From Planctomycetota bacterium (GTDB taxonomy: Bacteria > Planctomycetota > Planctomycetia > Pirellulales > Pirellulaceae): a stretch of DNA of 42,987 bases. Positions 29,721 through 38,372 of this stretch are shown here, piece after piece. The translations under genes were made by a program, and so were the position numbers. The notes beneath the pieces are model-generated. The model saw only the letters and a program-made list of their open reading frames with translations. It was not told the origin of the DNA and did no database searches. Within the stretch, counting starts at the first letter, position 1. The number at the start of each line of letters is the position of its first letter. The stretch is from assembly GCA_963205385.1 (NCBI GenBank), contig CAUJKE010000256.1, positions 1 through 42,987 on the forward strand. Direction: 5' to 3'.

Positions 29721-30926
29721 ATGAATTCACCCACCGACTCATCAACCGAGGTCGTGTTTCAGGCGGACGATGCCAAGATGCCTGCGCTGGACTTGCTACA
29801 ACGAGCACTCGCGCTCCGTGCGACGGACATTCACGTCGATCCCGCCGAGGACGACTATCGGGTGCGAATGCGGATCGACGGGCTTCTGGAAGAATATTGC
29901 CGTCTCGGCGAGGACGTCGCCCAGCACCTCATCCATCAGCTCAAGATTCTCGCCGATCAGGACATCGCCGATCCGTTTCATGTACACGAGGGGCGTTTGA
30001 AACTGCCGACCGACAACTGGACGTGCCAGGCGCGGCTGACGACGTCGCCTGTCGAAGGGGGCGAGGCTGTCTGCCTGCGGTTGCATTCCAACGAAGCGCT
30101 GATGCGGTCGCTGGATGACTTGGGAGCGTCGCCTGCGAATCGGCAAGCGCTGGACGAAATGCTGCGTCGGGGCGCGGGGCTGATCCTGGTCACGGGACCA
30201 ACCGGGGCCGGCAAGACCACCACGGTCTATGCGATGTTGCGCGAGTTGGAACTCCGGCAAGGCCACCTGAACATGGTGACGATCGAAGATCCGGTGGAAA
30301 TCCGAGCGCCGTTTCTGCGGCAGTTGAGTGTGGACGAACAACATGGCCTGACCATCGCGAAGGGACTGCGGACGATGCTGCGAATGGACCCCGACGTGGT
30401 CTTTGTCGGCGAAATTCGGGATGCGGAAACGGCGGAAACGGCGATGCGCGCCGCCAGTTCCGGCAAGTACGTGTTCAGCTCGTTGCACACGCGCGATGTC
30501 GCGAGCACGGTGACGGCGCTGCGCGATCTGGGCATCACCGATTGGTCGCTATCGGCCAATCTCACGGGACTCGTCAGCCAGCGGCTTGTGCGGCGGTTGT
30601 GCCAGACCTGTCGCCGCGCCCAAGCGGTGGCAGACGCGGATCGACAATTCTTTCAAGATCACGGCGTCGAACCGCCGGACCAAATCTATCAGGCTGCCGG
30701 CTGCGATCTTTGCCGGAACCGCGGCTACTTGGGGCGCATCGGAGTGTTTGAATCGATCGTCAATCACGGCGACCTGGCCGCCGCGATCATCGCCGGAGCC
30801 AGCGAGGAAGCGCTCCGCCAACAAATGCGTTCAGGCGGCACGCTGGGCCTGGTCGCCGATGGCCTCTTGAAGGTCGCCGCAGGGATCACTTCGCTGGCGG
30901 AAGTGAAACAAATGCACTGGCTGTAG
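29721..30926 (+). CDS. Short GspE/PilB-type secretion or pilus ATPase
   Basis: A 401-residue hexameric AAA-like ATPase. Walker A GPTGAGKTT at residues 159-167, Asp box IEDPVEI near 189, Walker B DPDVVFVGEIRD near 223-234, His box SSLHTRD near 254, and a zinc site CQTC (294-297) plus CDLC near 327. It lacks the N-terminal GspE/MshEN domains of full-length (about 550-residue) family members, so it may be a PilT-like or stand-alone ATPase. Start ATG 29721 follows GAGGAGCG; the frame opens earlier without support. No pilin or secretin genes are next to it. Confidence 0.88.
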   Translation: MNSPTDSSTEVVFQADDAKMPALDLLQRALALRATDIHVDPAEDDYRVRMRIDGLLEEYCRLGEDVAQHLIHQLKILADQDIADPFHVHEGRLKLPTDNWTCQARLTTSPVEGGEAVCLRLHSNEALMRSLDDLGASPANRQALDEMLRRGAGLILVTGPTGAGKTTTVYAMLRELELRQGHLNMVTIEDPVEIRAPFLRQLSVDEQHGLTIAKGLRTMLRMDPDVVFVGEIRDAETAETAMRAASSGKYVFSSLHTRDVASTVTALRDLGITDWSLSANLTGLVSQRLVRRLCQTCRRAQAVADADRQFFQDHGVEPPDQIYQAAGCDLCRNRGYLGRIGVFESIVNHGDLAAAIIAGASEEALRQQMRSGGTLGLVADGLLKVAAGITSLAEVKQMHWL

Positions 30927-30983
30927 CCGGATTGTGGTATCGTGGGAGTGTTCCCCAGGTCGCATTTCATCGAGGAGATCACC

Positions 30984-32129
30984 ATGCGCTGGTCGCTGAA
31001 GTTGGGTCGGTTCGCCGGGATCGGCGTCTACGTGCATTGGACATTCTTCCTCCTCTTGGCGTGGATCGCGTATGTGGGCATGGCGGCGGGCGAGAACGCG
31101 GCGGCGGTGGCGATGAGCCTGATCTTTGTTCTGGCGCTGTTTGCCTGCGTGGTGCTGCACGAGTTCGGCCACGCCTTGACCGCACGCCGATATGGTTGCG
31201 GGACGCGCGACATCACGCTCCTGCCGATCGGCGGCGTGGCGCGACTCGAGCGGATTCCGGAAGTCCCCATGCAGGAGTTCTGGGTGGCCGTGGCGGGACC
31301 GGCGGTCAACGTCGTGATTGCGGCCGTGCTGTTTGTCGTCGTGGCGGCGCTCGGTCAGGGATTTGAGTTTACCGGCATCATGACCACCGGCGGCTCGTTC
31401 CTGGCTAGCCTGATGTGGGTCAACGTGGCCCTGGTGGTGTTCAACATGCTGCCTGCGTTTCCCATGGATGGCGGGCGCGTGCTGCGGGCGCTGCTCGCGA
31501 CGCGGATGTCGCGCGTCGAGGCCACGCACATCGCGGCCGGCGTGGGGCAATTCATGGCGATCCTGTTCGGCGTCTTCGGCATCTTCAGCGGCAATTGGAT
31601 GCTGCTGTTCATCGCGTTCTTCGTGTACATCGGCGCGCAAGCGGAAGCCCAGGCCGTGGAAATGCGTTCGATCATCCGGGACTATCGCGTGCGTGACGCG
31701 ATGATTCGCCAATTCAACACGCTCCGTGAAACCGACCTGGTGGCCGACGCCGCCCGTGAATCGTCGGCCAGCCATCAAAAAGACTTTCCTGTTACCGACG
31801 GCAAAGAAATCGTCGGTCTGGTGTTTTATCGGGACGTCGTCAAAGCTTTGGCGCAGGGCGAGGGAAATCAACCGGTGGCCGACATCATGCGCCGCGATTG
31901 TCCCTCGGTGGACGAGGAAGCGCCGCTGGATCGCGCCTTGGACAAGATGAACGCGCAGGGCTGCTCCACACTCTTGGTCGAACGAGGGGACGAATTGGTC
32001 GGCATGCTCTCCGAGGAACAGTTGGGACAGTGGCTGATGCTGCATTCGTCCATTCGGAAGCGGTCGTCTGAAGATTTGCTTCCGGCCGCTGCCCATGCGC
32101 GCAGGCCGAAAACGCCTGTCCATTCCTAG
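30984..32129 (+). CDS. Site-2 (M50) metalloprotease with two CBS domains
   Basis: A 381-residue membrane protease. HEFGH at residues 59-63 is the zinc motif, and NMLPAFPMDGGR near 154-165 supplies the third ligand Asp162. About six helices precede residue 230; residues 230-340 form a pair of CBS domains that may sense adenine nucleotides. Such enzymes cleave membrane-bound anti-sigma factors or other regulators. ATG 30984 has GAGGAGATC upstream. It follows the ATPase gene by 57 bases and could share its transcript. Its substrate cannot be read from the window. Confidence 0.9.
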   Translation: MRWSLKLGRFAGIGVYVHWTFFLLLAWIAYVGMAAGENAAAVAMSLIFVLALFACVVLHEFGHALTARRYGCGTRDITLLPIGGVARLERIPEVPMQEFWVAVAGPAVNVVIAAVLFVVVAALGQGFEFTGIMTTGGSFLASLMWVNVALVVFNMLPAFPMDGGRVLRALLATRMSRVEATHIAAGVGQFMAILFGVFGIFSGNWMLLFIAFFVYIGAQAEAQAVEMRSIIRDYRVRDAMIRQFNTLRETDLVADAARESSASHQKDFPVTDGKEIVGLVFYRDVVKALAQGEGNQPVADIMRRDCPSVDEEAPLDRALDKMNAQGCSTLLVERGDELVGMLSEEQLGQWLMLHSSIRKRSSEDLLPAAAHARRPKTPVHS

Positions 32130-32157
32130 CACTAGCATCGGAACGCGAACAGACGTT

Positions 32158-33627
32158 TCACACGCCGTTGGTGCTCAAGAACGGCTGAATCACAATTCGC
32201 CTGGCATTCTGCTCTTCGGCGATCATCGCGGCGTAGGCGGCGGCGTCGATTTGATCGCAGACTTCCTCCGGCAGGCCGGTCCAGCGCAGCCATTCGCTTT
32301 CCAAGTCCGCGAGCCAGGGGAGCGGTTCGCGGGGGAGGCGGACTTCGCACCGGGCGAGGCGCGTCAGGAGTTGGCTCGCGCGGACCACCTTATCCTTGCC
32401 GCGCGGTGAAATCGTTTCAATAGGCAAGCCGTAAGGCGAGAGAATATCGAACGCGGCGCGGCCGAGCTTTTCTTCCTCGATGTAGATCGCCGCCGGTCGC
32501 CAGGCCAGATAGACGCGGCGCAACAGTTGACACAGTTCGGCGAAATCAACACGGACGCGCTCCACATGCCGGAGCAGCATTTGCCGCGACCAGGGGTCCG
32601 GCGCGAGATCCCACACCTGAATCGCCGTCCAGCACGGCGGCTTGCCCCGTTGTTCCTTCGCGCGGTCCGCACTCGTCCCGGCCGGGTCGCACGTGGCGAT
32701 CCGCCAACACGCGCGCTCGTGAACTTGTCCCAGCGAGCGGCCGTGCTCGTCGATAAACTGCAGATACTCCCCTTGGACGCCGTACCGGGCCAGGTTGCCG
32801 GCCGCAATCAGCCCCTGCTCGCGGACGCTCCAGTCGCCATTGAGCAAGCGCTCGCGAAAGAGCGGCGGCAAGTGGCTGAGCGACTCGGCATACTCCGACT
32901 CCAGTATCGCGTGATTATCGCGAATCCGGGCCGGCACATACGCCCGCCCCGCGCACCAAAACGTGTTGCTAACCGGCTTGCCAGCGAGCGCGTCGTGTGC
33001 AGTTTCACCGGCCGCCGCGATGGCCGCAGGCGTGATGAACCGCCGCAGCACCCAGTCGTGTCCCACGTTGCCGGGATTGCTCGCGGAGCGCATCCGTAGC
33101 GGCACGTCGATTTCGGTCCGTTTGCGCAAGCGGCTGAAGAGGAACAAGTAGTCGTCCGCGACGAACTCGGTCAGCTCGTCGAAGCCGATGAACTGATACT
33201 CGCTGCTGCCATAGCGATATTTGTCACCGCTCGTTTGCAAATAACCAAAGCTGAGCGTCGCCGGGGCGGCATGCGTGGGGAACTTCCACCGCCGCTCGGC
33301 GGCATGCCAGGTGGCCGGCGTGTTGGCCAGCCACTCGTGCGAACGCGGAATCAGCCCGCCAGAGAGTTGCAGGCGTTGCGTATCCTTGCGCAGAATGAGC
33401 GCCGCGTAACCGGGCACGTGCGCGAACATCAAGGCCGCCATGAGGAGCGCTTCGCTCTTGCCGCCGGCGGCCGCCCCGCCGTAGAAAGCTTCCTTGCAAA
33501 ACAGGTTCAGAAACTGTTGTTGCTTGGGCCACGGCGCGTGCGGCAGCCAGAGGCGCGCCACAGGCTCGGCAGCCCGCGATTCCGCGGCGTTTAGGTGGAC
33601 ATCCTTGAGTGTTCGCATGTGGATCAT
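32158..33627 (-). CDS. Phage terminase large subunit
   Basis: A 489-residue DNA packaging motor. Walker A GGAAAGGKS (50-58), Walker B with Asp150-Glu151 in IGFDELTEF, coupling motif SASNPGN (181-187), and an RNase H-like nuclease domain with Asp314 in CDPAGTSAD, Glu384/Glu385 in IYIEEEKLG and Asp461 in IDAAAYAAM. All key residues appear present, so the protein may be active. The start at 33627 overlaps the ABC/GNAT gene by four bases; MRTLKD at 33618 is an alternative. The N-terminal open frame further upstream only shadows the neighbouring gene. It is the last gene of the leftward phage arm, converging on the M50 protease. Confidence 0.92.
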   Translation of the reverse strand: MIHMRTLKDVHLNAAESRAAEPVARLWLPHAPWPKQQQFLNLFCKEAFYGGAAAGGKSEALLMAALMFAHVPGYAALILRKDTQRLQLSGGLIPRSHEWLANTPATWHAAERRWKFPTHAAPATLSFGYLQTSGDKYRYGSSEYQFIGFDELTEFVADDYLFLFSRLRKRTEIDVPLRMRSASNPGNVGHDWVLRRFITPAAIAAAGETAHDALAGKPVSNTFWCAGRAYVPARIRDNHAILESEYAESLSHLPPLFRERLLNGDWSVREQGLIAAGNLARYGVQGEYLQFIDEHGRSLGQVHERACWRIATCDPAGTSADRAKEQRGKPPCWTAIQVWDLAPDPWSRQMLLRHVERVRVDFAELCQLLRRVYLAWRPAAIYIEEEKLGRAAFDILSPYGLPIETISPRGKDKVVRASQLLTRLARCEVRLPREPLPWLADLESEWLRWTGLPEEVCDQIDAAAYAAMIAEEQNARRIVIQPFLSTNGV

Positions 33628-34694
33628 CCCAAAAATTCGAATGAAACGACGCCGCGCCCTTGGCTGTCGCGGACTTGTGCGGCCCGCATCACCTGCCGTG
33701 ACGGCTTGCCGCTTTTGCGCGTGCCGGTGCGGCGCCAGCGGGGCGAGCGCTGTAAGTACGCGCACATCGCCGGATGTCGCGTCGTGATGCTGATCCGCTC
33801 CCCGCGCCGGCGGACCTGCGTCGCGATGAATTCCAGCAACCGTGTGCCGATGCCTAGCCCTTGATAGTCCGGGAGCGTCACCAGGCGCGTGACGCGCTTG
33901 TGGCCGGCATGTCCTAACAGGCCGATGACGGCGCAGAAAGCCACCGGCTCGGCGCGCCATAGCGCCACATGGCAGGTCGCTCCGCGGGAGAGCGAACCGC
34001 TTAGATAATGATGTCGGGCGAAGCGTCGCCACGCGGCTTGCGGGCAAGGGCGGACGAACAGTTCAATGGCCGGTCGCCGAAGACGCCTCCGCGAAAGCTG
34101 GCCGCTTGCCAAGTCGAGCACCCAGTCCGGCTCGAGCCACGGGAGCACATCGTAATGGCACGTGACCGCGACGAAGCGCCGCGCGCCGTTGGCGCGGCGC
34201 ACCGCTTTCGCCAGCGCCGCGCTGCCGATTTGCGCCACGGTGCGATCGACGACGCTCGTGAACTCATCACAGACCACGAGCGGCTCATCGGACAACAGCG
34301 CCCGCGCGAGCTCGCAGCGAAACTGCTCGCCGTTGGAAAGCACCTGAAACGGCCGCAGCCACGCCGGCGGGCTGTTGAAGCCGACCGCCGCGAGCGCTTG
34401 CGTCACTTCGCCGATGGAGCCTGCGGGAAAGCCATCGATCACCGCCGCATCCGCAGCCCACGCCGCCGGCTTCAGCACCGCGTCGCCAAACGCAGCGCGG
34501 GCGAGCGTCGACTTGCCGGACCCGCTCGGTCCCACGATCGCGCCAATCGTCCACGCTTCGTCCAGGTGCGGCACTTCCGCCGTGAACGTCTCCCGGCTGT
34601 GCGCTGCCGGCGGCAGGTCGAAGAGCCCGACCAGTTGCTGCACGCGGAACGAAGGCCGAATCGCGGTTTCCACGGTGAGGCTTAAATGTGGCAT
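33624..34694 (-). CDS. ABC-type ATPase fused to a GNAT acetyltransferase (COG2401 type)
   Basis: A 356-residue soluble fusion. Residues 45-205 are an ABC ATPase: Walker A GPSGSGKS (55-62), a degenerate signature LSNGE (119-123), Walker B LVVCDE (139-144) and H-loop His180. Residues about 215-340 form an acetyltransferase fold with the acetyl-CoA loop YQGLGIGTRL (277-286). I recall the same fusion as COG2401; its substrate is not known to me. It is flanked by ParB and the large terminase, both linked tightly. This suggests a role on phage DNA, for example acylation of bases or of a DNA-bound protein during packaging, which is inference. The second domain also resembles the GNAT fold used by phage Mu Mom. 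Confidence 0.85.
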   Translation of the reverse strand: MPHLSLTVETAIRPSFRVQQLVGLFDLPPAAHSRETFTAEVPHLDEAWTIGAIVGPSGSGKSTLARAAFGDAVLKPAAWAADAAVIDGFPAGSIGEVTQALAAVGFNSPPAWLRPFQVLSNGEQFRCELARALLSDEPLVVCDEFTSVVDRTVAQIGSAALAKAVRRANGARRFVAVTCHYDVLPWLEPDWVLDLASGQLSRRRLRRPAIELFVRPCPQAAWRRFARHHYLSGSLSRGATCHVALWRAEPVAFCAVIGLLGHAGHKRVTRLVTLPDYQGLGIGTRLLEFIATQVRRRGERISITTRHPAMCAYLQRSPRWRRTGTRKSGKPSRQVMRAAQVRDSQGRGVVSFEFLG

Positions 34695-34720
34695 AAGAGT
34701 GGCTTTCCTTACATCGTCCC

Positions 34721-35275
34721 TTACATCGTCAACACACGGCAGCGGTAGCCTTCGCGCTCCAGCCGTTCATAAAGCGTTTGCTGCGCGGCTTCTGAGTCGC
34801 AATCGACGACGATTTGATACATCGGCTCGAACGGCGCATCGTCGAGCGACTCCGCAGCCGGCGCGGCCGACTCCGCCGCCGCGAGTTGCCGCGCGACGAG
34901 CTCCGCCAGCACAGGGTGTTGCCACTCGAGCTGCGCCGCAAGCGCGGCCAACCGGGCGGGATCGGCCTCGGCGATGGCCGCCAGCGGATCGAGCGCCGCC
35001 ACGATCTTCGCAGCGTCGGCAGCGCTCACATCCAGCACCAGCACCGGCACTTCTTGCTCCGGCGTCAGTTCCGCCCGCAAGTGGCCATCCAGGATTTCGT
35101 AAGCGCCATCGTCAAGCTCGCGCACGACAAGCGCCGCCGCATAACCCACTTCACGCAGCATGGCCGCCAGCGCTTCGCGCTGCACGGCGGGATGCGTTCG
35201 CCAGGCAAAACAATGCGGACGCAACAGCGCCGCGCGCACGCGGCGCAGCGCGATAATACGATCACGAACAGACAT
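34721..35275 (-). CDS. ParB-like nuclease-domain protein
   Basis: A 184-residue protein with a ParB/Srx fold: YEILDGHLRAEL (residues 59-70) is the family motif and holds the DGHxR element that binds CTP in chromosomal ParB proteins. The later part is Ala/Glu-rich and helical, unlike the HTH and dimerisation domains of chromosome-partition ParB. It is 26 bases upstream of the ABC/GNAT gene and three bases after the small membrane gene. Stand-alone ParB domains often sit in phage packaging or DNA modification clusters, which fits here. Confidence 0.8.
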   Translation of the reverse strand: MSVRDRIIALRRVRAALLRPHCFAWRTHPAVQREALAAMLREVGYAAALVVRELDDGAYEILDGHLRAELTPEQEVPVLVLDVSAADAAKIVAALDPLAAIAEADPARLAALAAQLEWQHPVLAELVARQLAAAESAAPAAESLDDAPFEPMYQIVVDCDSEAAQQTLYERLEREGYRCRVLTM

Positions 35276-35278
35276 CGG

Positions 35279-35506
35279 TTAGTCTCCAGTGGTGGTCAGG
35301 GGTGAAGTGGCGCGCAGTTCCAAGCGCGTCACCCGCGCTTGCATCTCCGCGAGTTGATCGGCATGGCGCAGGTAATCGCGGAGCGAGGCTTCGATCGTGG
35401 CCAGGCGGCCGTGGATGCCATACGCCCACGGCAGCCCCGCCAGCAAAATCGCCACCCCCACGCCAACCAGACTCGTCAACAACGTGATCGAAGCTTCGAC
35501 AGACAT
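35279..35506 (-). CDS. Small membrane protein, holin-like in size
   Basis: A 75-residue protein with one or two hydrophobic segments in residues 5-32, then a helical tail rich in Arg, Glu and Leu. AAGGAAC precedes ATG 35506. Size and position in a phage arm are compatible with a holin or a small membrane structural protein, but there is no specific signature. Confidence 0.55.
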   Translation of the reverse strand: MSVEASITLLTSLVGVGVAILLAGLPWAYGIHGRLATIEASLRDYLRHADQLAEMQARVTRLELRATSPLTTTGD

Positions 35507-35526
35507 ACGGTGTTCCTTGTGAGGAG

Positions 35527-35865
35527 TTATCGTCGCCAGGGGCGGCTAATGAAGCAGGCCACCGCGCGAATGCCGCGCCGCACCGGCCCGCGACACCACC
35601 AGCGCGTCGAGGCGTCTGCACAAGAGCCAGTGCTGACGCAAGCCGTGGCAGTCGTTGCAGGGAGCGGCGGCGCCACACGCGGCGTTACACTCGGGGTCAG
35701 GGGACACACCGCGCACTGGCCGTTTGCGCACGGCGGCGACGCTTCGGCTTGGAGCAGTGGCAGCACGAGCTTGACCGCAGGCGACGTCGCCAGCACCGGC
35801 AACGCGCTCACGGCGGCGGAGTACAACACAAACCAAAGCAACTTCTTCGCTAAGATCGCACGCAT
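35527..35865 (-). CDS. Cys-rich small membrane or exported protein of the phage arm
   Basis: A 112-residue protein with a hydrophobic N-terminal segment (residues about 8-38), a cysteine-rich Pro/Thr linker with PPCANGQCAVCP, and a basic C-terminus (GPVRRGIRAVACFISRPWRR). AGGAG lies upstream of ATG 35865. I do not recognise a family by name. It has the look of lysis or envelope-related small proteins. Confidence 0.55.
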   Translation of the reverse strand: MRAILAKKLLWFVLYSAAVSALPVLATSPAVKLVLPLLQAEASPPCANGQCAVCPLTPSVTPRVAPPLPATTATACVSTGSCADASTRWWCRGPVRRGIRAVACFISRPWRR

Positions 35866-35926
35866 GGAATCAGTTCTCCTGATGGAATGGGATGGAAACG
35901 TTGTGTGTTTGAGACGGTGTTTGCGC

Positions 35927-36379
35927 TTACGCCTGTGGGTTGGTCGTACTTCGCGCGCTTGGATCGTTAGCCGGCGACGGGCTCGCTGGAATCGCGTCGA
36001 TGGTTTCCAGGATCTTGCGGCGCTGGGCGTCGTCGGTCAGGCGCTGCGCGAGTTGCGTGGCGAAGAAGCGATCCAGCACTTGCCGCCGCGTGGCGTCGTC
36101 GCGCAAATCGTCCGCGAACGCCCGCAGCCGATGCACCATGCCGGAGTAATCGCCGACGCTGTAGTCTTCGAGCACGGGCGCGAGAAAATCGAGGCCGCAC
36201 TTCTGGCAATCGCCGGCCAGCTTGATCGCCTTGCGCCGCCGATCTTCGATCGCTTCATCGCGGCGAAACAGAAATCGCCCGGTGGTGTAGAGCGCCAGCG
36301 ATGCGAGCGCGACCAACACCAGCGGATTACCGGCCAGGTTGGAGAGCAAGGCCAGCGCGAGGAGCGGGGACGGGGTCAT
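35927..36379 (-). CDS. Hypothetical phage-arm protein with N-terminal membrane helix
   Basis: A 150-residue protein: one hydrophobic N-terminal helix (residues about 5-35), then a soluble helical part with FRRDEAIEDRRRKAIKLAG and several acidic/basic helices, and a Pro/Ser-rich end. AACAGGAG precedes ATG 36379, the same signal as neighbouring phage-arm genes. No family is recognised. Confidence 0.6.
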   Translation of the reverse strand: MTPSPLLALALLSNLAGNPLVLVALASLALYTTGRFLFRRDEAIEDRRRKAIKLAGDCQKCGLDFLAPVLEDYSVGDYSGMVHRLRAFADDLRDDATRRQVLDRFFATQLAQRLTDDAQRRKILETIDAIPASPSPANDPSARSTTNPQA

Positions 36380-36436
36380 GCAGATGTCTCCTGTTACGGG
36401 ATGGGACGGGTGGTTGTTGGGTCTTGCCCATGGGGG

Positions 36437-37129
36437 TTAATTCGATTGCTTCCACTCTTGCACAAGCCCGGCCAGTCCGGCGACGAGCGGCGCGAGGATC
36501 ATCCAGAGCGCGAGTCCGCCATCGTTGGTTGCCTCCGGGGGCGCCGGGGTGAGTGCCGGCGGTGTGAGATCGGGGATTGTTGGCTGCGGGGACGGTGTTG
36601 GCGACGGCGCAGGCGTGGGCGCGGGGCGCGGGCGACATTGCTCGAGCGCGGTCGCGATGGCGTCGGCCAGTTCGTGCGGCTGGGCCGGCAAGTTCGCGCC
36701 GCTCGCCTTGTAGCAGACGCGCCCGTCCGGCATCTGCAGCACGATCGCCGGCGTCGCGTCGCCATAGTATTTCTGCAACCGCTCACGCCACAGCGGATCG
36801 GTCGAGGCATACACGTACGTCTTGGTTTGCGCGAGCAGGCTCCGCAGCCGCGCGTCCGACACGAGCGCCGCCGAGAGCCGACGACTGGCCGCATCGCTCG
36901 GCGAGTGCTGGGGATAGACGATCGTCGTGTGCCACACGCCAGCGTCTTCCGGCAGTTGCAGAATTCGCTCGGCCAGCGGCGCGTCGGGCTGATCCACCTT
37001 GACCACCGGCGCACCCGGCGCCGCCTCCTCGCGCACCGCAGGCTCGTGGTTCAGCGGTTGGCACACCGCCGCCAACAGCAGCAGGGCCACACCGGCGGCG
37101 CTGAAGTTTCGCAGGGGAAGATTCCACAT
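36437..37129 (-). CDS. Exported proline-rich protein with C-terminal helix
   Basis: A 230-residue protein. A signal peptide or lipid-type segment ends near AAVCQPL (Cys23), compatible with a lipoprotein. A folded part spans residues about 50-165 (YYGDATPAIVLQMPDGRVCYKASG). A Pro/Thr/Ala-rich linker follows, then a hydrophobic C-terminal helix (ALWMILAPLVAGLAGLVQEW). AGGAG precedes ATG 37129; earlier frame is shadow. The middle resembles a thioredoxin-like or other small enzyme domain only loosely, so no function is given. Confidence 0.62.
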   Translation of the reverse strand: MWNLPLRNFSAAGVALLLLAAVCQPLNHEPAVREEAAPGAPVVKVDQPDAPLAERILQLPEDAGVWHTTIVYPQHSPSDAASRRLSAALVSDARLRSLLAQTKTYVYASTDPLWRERLQKYYGDATPAIVLQMPDGRVCYKASGANLPAQPHELADAIATALEQCRPRPAPTPAPSPTPSPQPTIPDLTPPALTPAPPEATNDGGLALWMILAPLVAGLAGLVQEWKQSN

Positions 37130-37143
37130 TGTTAAGGCTCCTG

Positions 37144-37740
37144 TTAAAGGCTGGAGATGTTGAGGTACGGAACCGGCGGCGGCGGATCGTAGACGAGCGT
37201 CCACGCCCAGCCGCCATAGGCTTTCCACCGCGCGAGGAATTCCGCGCGGGGAATCCAGACGATTTGCTCGACGCGGTTGTTGTCGAGCAGTCCGGCCCGC
37301 TCCGCGTCGAGATGCACAAGGTTGACCGCGTGGTTGGGAAAATAGGTGATGCCCGCCCCGCGGCGCGTGCGGAGCGCCCACTCGAGAAACGCTTCGTCGC
37401 CGTCGACGGTGTATGCATAGCGCAGCCCCGCCGCGGCGAGCCGCGCATGCAACCGCGACGCATACTCGCCGCCGCTATAAGCCTCGCGCCACCACGCGGC
37501 CAATTCGTGTTGCCCTTGCCAGTGCAACAGATGCACGGTCGAGGCATGCACGCATGACCCGCCGCCCCAGTTCGAAGTCCGCCAGGCCGGCGGCAAGTCG
37601 ACGACCGGCGCGAAACTCGGCGCCGACCGCGCACGGGTACCATTCACGCCCAGCGCCGGCCTGGCCTGCGCGTCATCCGCGCTGGGAACGCCAGCCGCGA
37701 CGCCTAGCAGGAGCGCGCTCCACAACCACAACCATTTCAT
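37144..37740 (-). CDS. Exported papain-like cysteine peptidase candidate
   Basis: A 198-residue protein with a signal peptide (first about 20 residues). GGGSCVHAS gives a nucleophile candidate Cys63; NHAVNLVHLD gives His137; and LLDNN gives Asn154 or Asn155. This Cys-His-Asn order and the local contexts fit a papain-type (C1-like) fold. No catalytic assignment has been tested. The stop lies 14 bases before the next gene's start and the start overlaps the upstream alpha/beta-hydrolase-like gene by four bases, so they may act together, perhaps in host envelope breakdown or in head/tail maturation. Confidence 0.6.
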   Translation of the reverse strand: MKWLWLWSALLLGVAAGVPSADDAQARPALGVNGTRARSAPSFAPVVDLPPAWRTSNWGGGSCVHASTVHLLHWQGQHELAAWWREAYSGGEYASRLHARLAAAGLRYAYTVDGDEAFLEWALRTRRGAGITYFPNHAVNLVHLDAERAGLLDNNRVEQIVWIPRAEFLARWKAYGGWAWTLVYDPPPPVPYLNISSL

Positions 37741-38315
37741 AGTTCAGCCACCCTTTCACATTCACGATGAAACAAACGCAAATCATCCATGTATTGATGC
37801 GACACCTCCGCCCACACCGCAGGCGAGATCGTCGTGCGCTCCTTGCGCTCTGGCCATAGCTCATGACCGGCCGGTAGGCTGCTGCGCTGACGGAACCAAT
37901 GCACCGCGCGGACATTCGCCGGGACGCGAATCCTCCGCCACGAAAACAGAGCCAGCCAGCGAAACATGCCCAGCGGCGAGCGATAGACCGGATCGCTCAG
38001 CACCATCCACTCGATGACAATGCCGCGCCGCGCGAGCTCGCGGGCGAGTTGCATCGCGCCCCAGCCGGCGCCCCAACTGTAGGCATACACTTTCACAGTC
38101 GGCGGCGTTTCGTCCGGCTGCACGCGCCAGATGAGTTCCGCCAGGTGGCCCCAGGCGTCGTTCCACGCCCGCAGCTCGACGCACACACCGGGCGCGGCGT
38201 GGGCAGCTTGCAAGCGCCGCCACAACCGCACCATGCCGGTCGGCTTGCCTTCGTGCTGCAAGAAGCCGCTGATGACGATGTGCCAGTGGTGGATCGAGGA
38301 TTCGGTTGCGCGCAT
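37737..38315 (-). CDS. Alpha/beta-hydrolase-like protein of the phage arm
   Basis: A 192-residue protein. VYAYSWGAGWG places a nucleophile-elbow-like Ser80, SDPVYR gives Asp108, and HQYMDD gives His173; this order is that of the alpha/beta-hydrolase triad, but the elbow is Tyr-Ser-Trp-Gly-Ala-Gly, not Gly-x-Ser-x-Gly. No export signal is seen. A 17-codon longer frame exists. It overlaps the papain-like gene by four bases. It could release phage, modify lipid or be a non-catalytic fold. Confidence 0.58.
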   Translation of the reverse strand: MRATESSIHHWHIVISGFLQHEGKPTGMVRLWRRLQAAHAAPGVCVELRAWNDAWGHLAELIWRVQPDETPPTVKVYAYSWGAGWGAMQLARELARRGIVIEWMVLSDPVYRSPLGMFRWLALFSWRRIRVPANVRAVHWFRQRSSLPAGHELWPERKERTTISPAVWAEVSHQYMDDLRLFHRECERVAEL

Positions 38316-38372
38316 GGAAGTAACTCGATTGAAAGTAGCCGGCACATGCCTGCAGGCCGTCCGCAAGACTCC

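Noticed and set aside
34721..35275. ParB as chromosome-partition protein
   Set aside because: No ParA or parS-like site is visible, and the DNA-binding and dimerisation domains of Spo0J-type ParB are missing; phage context fits better.
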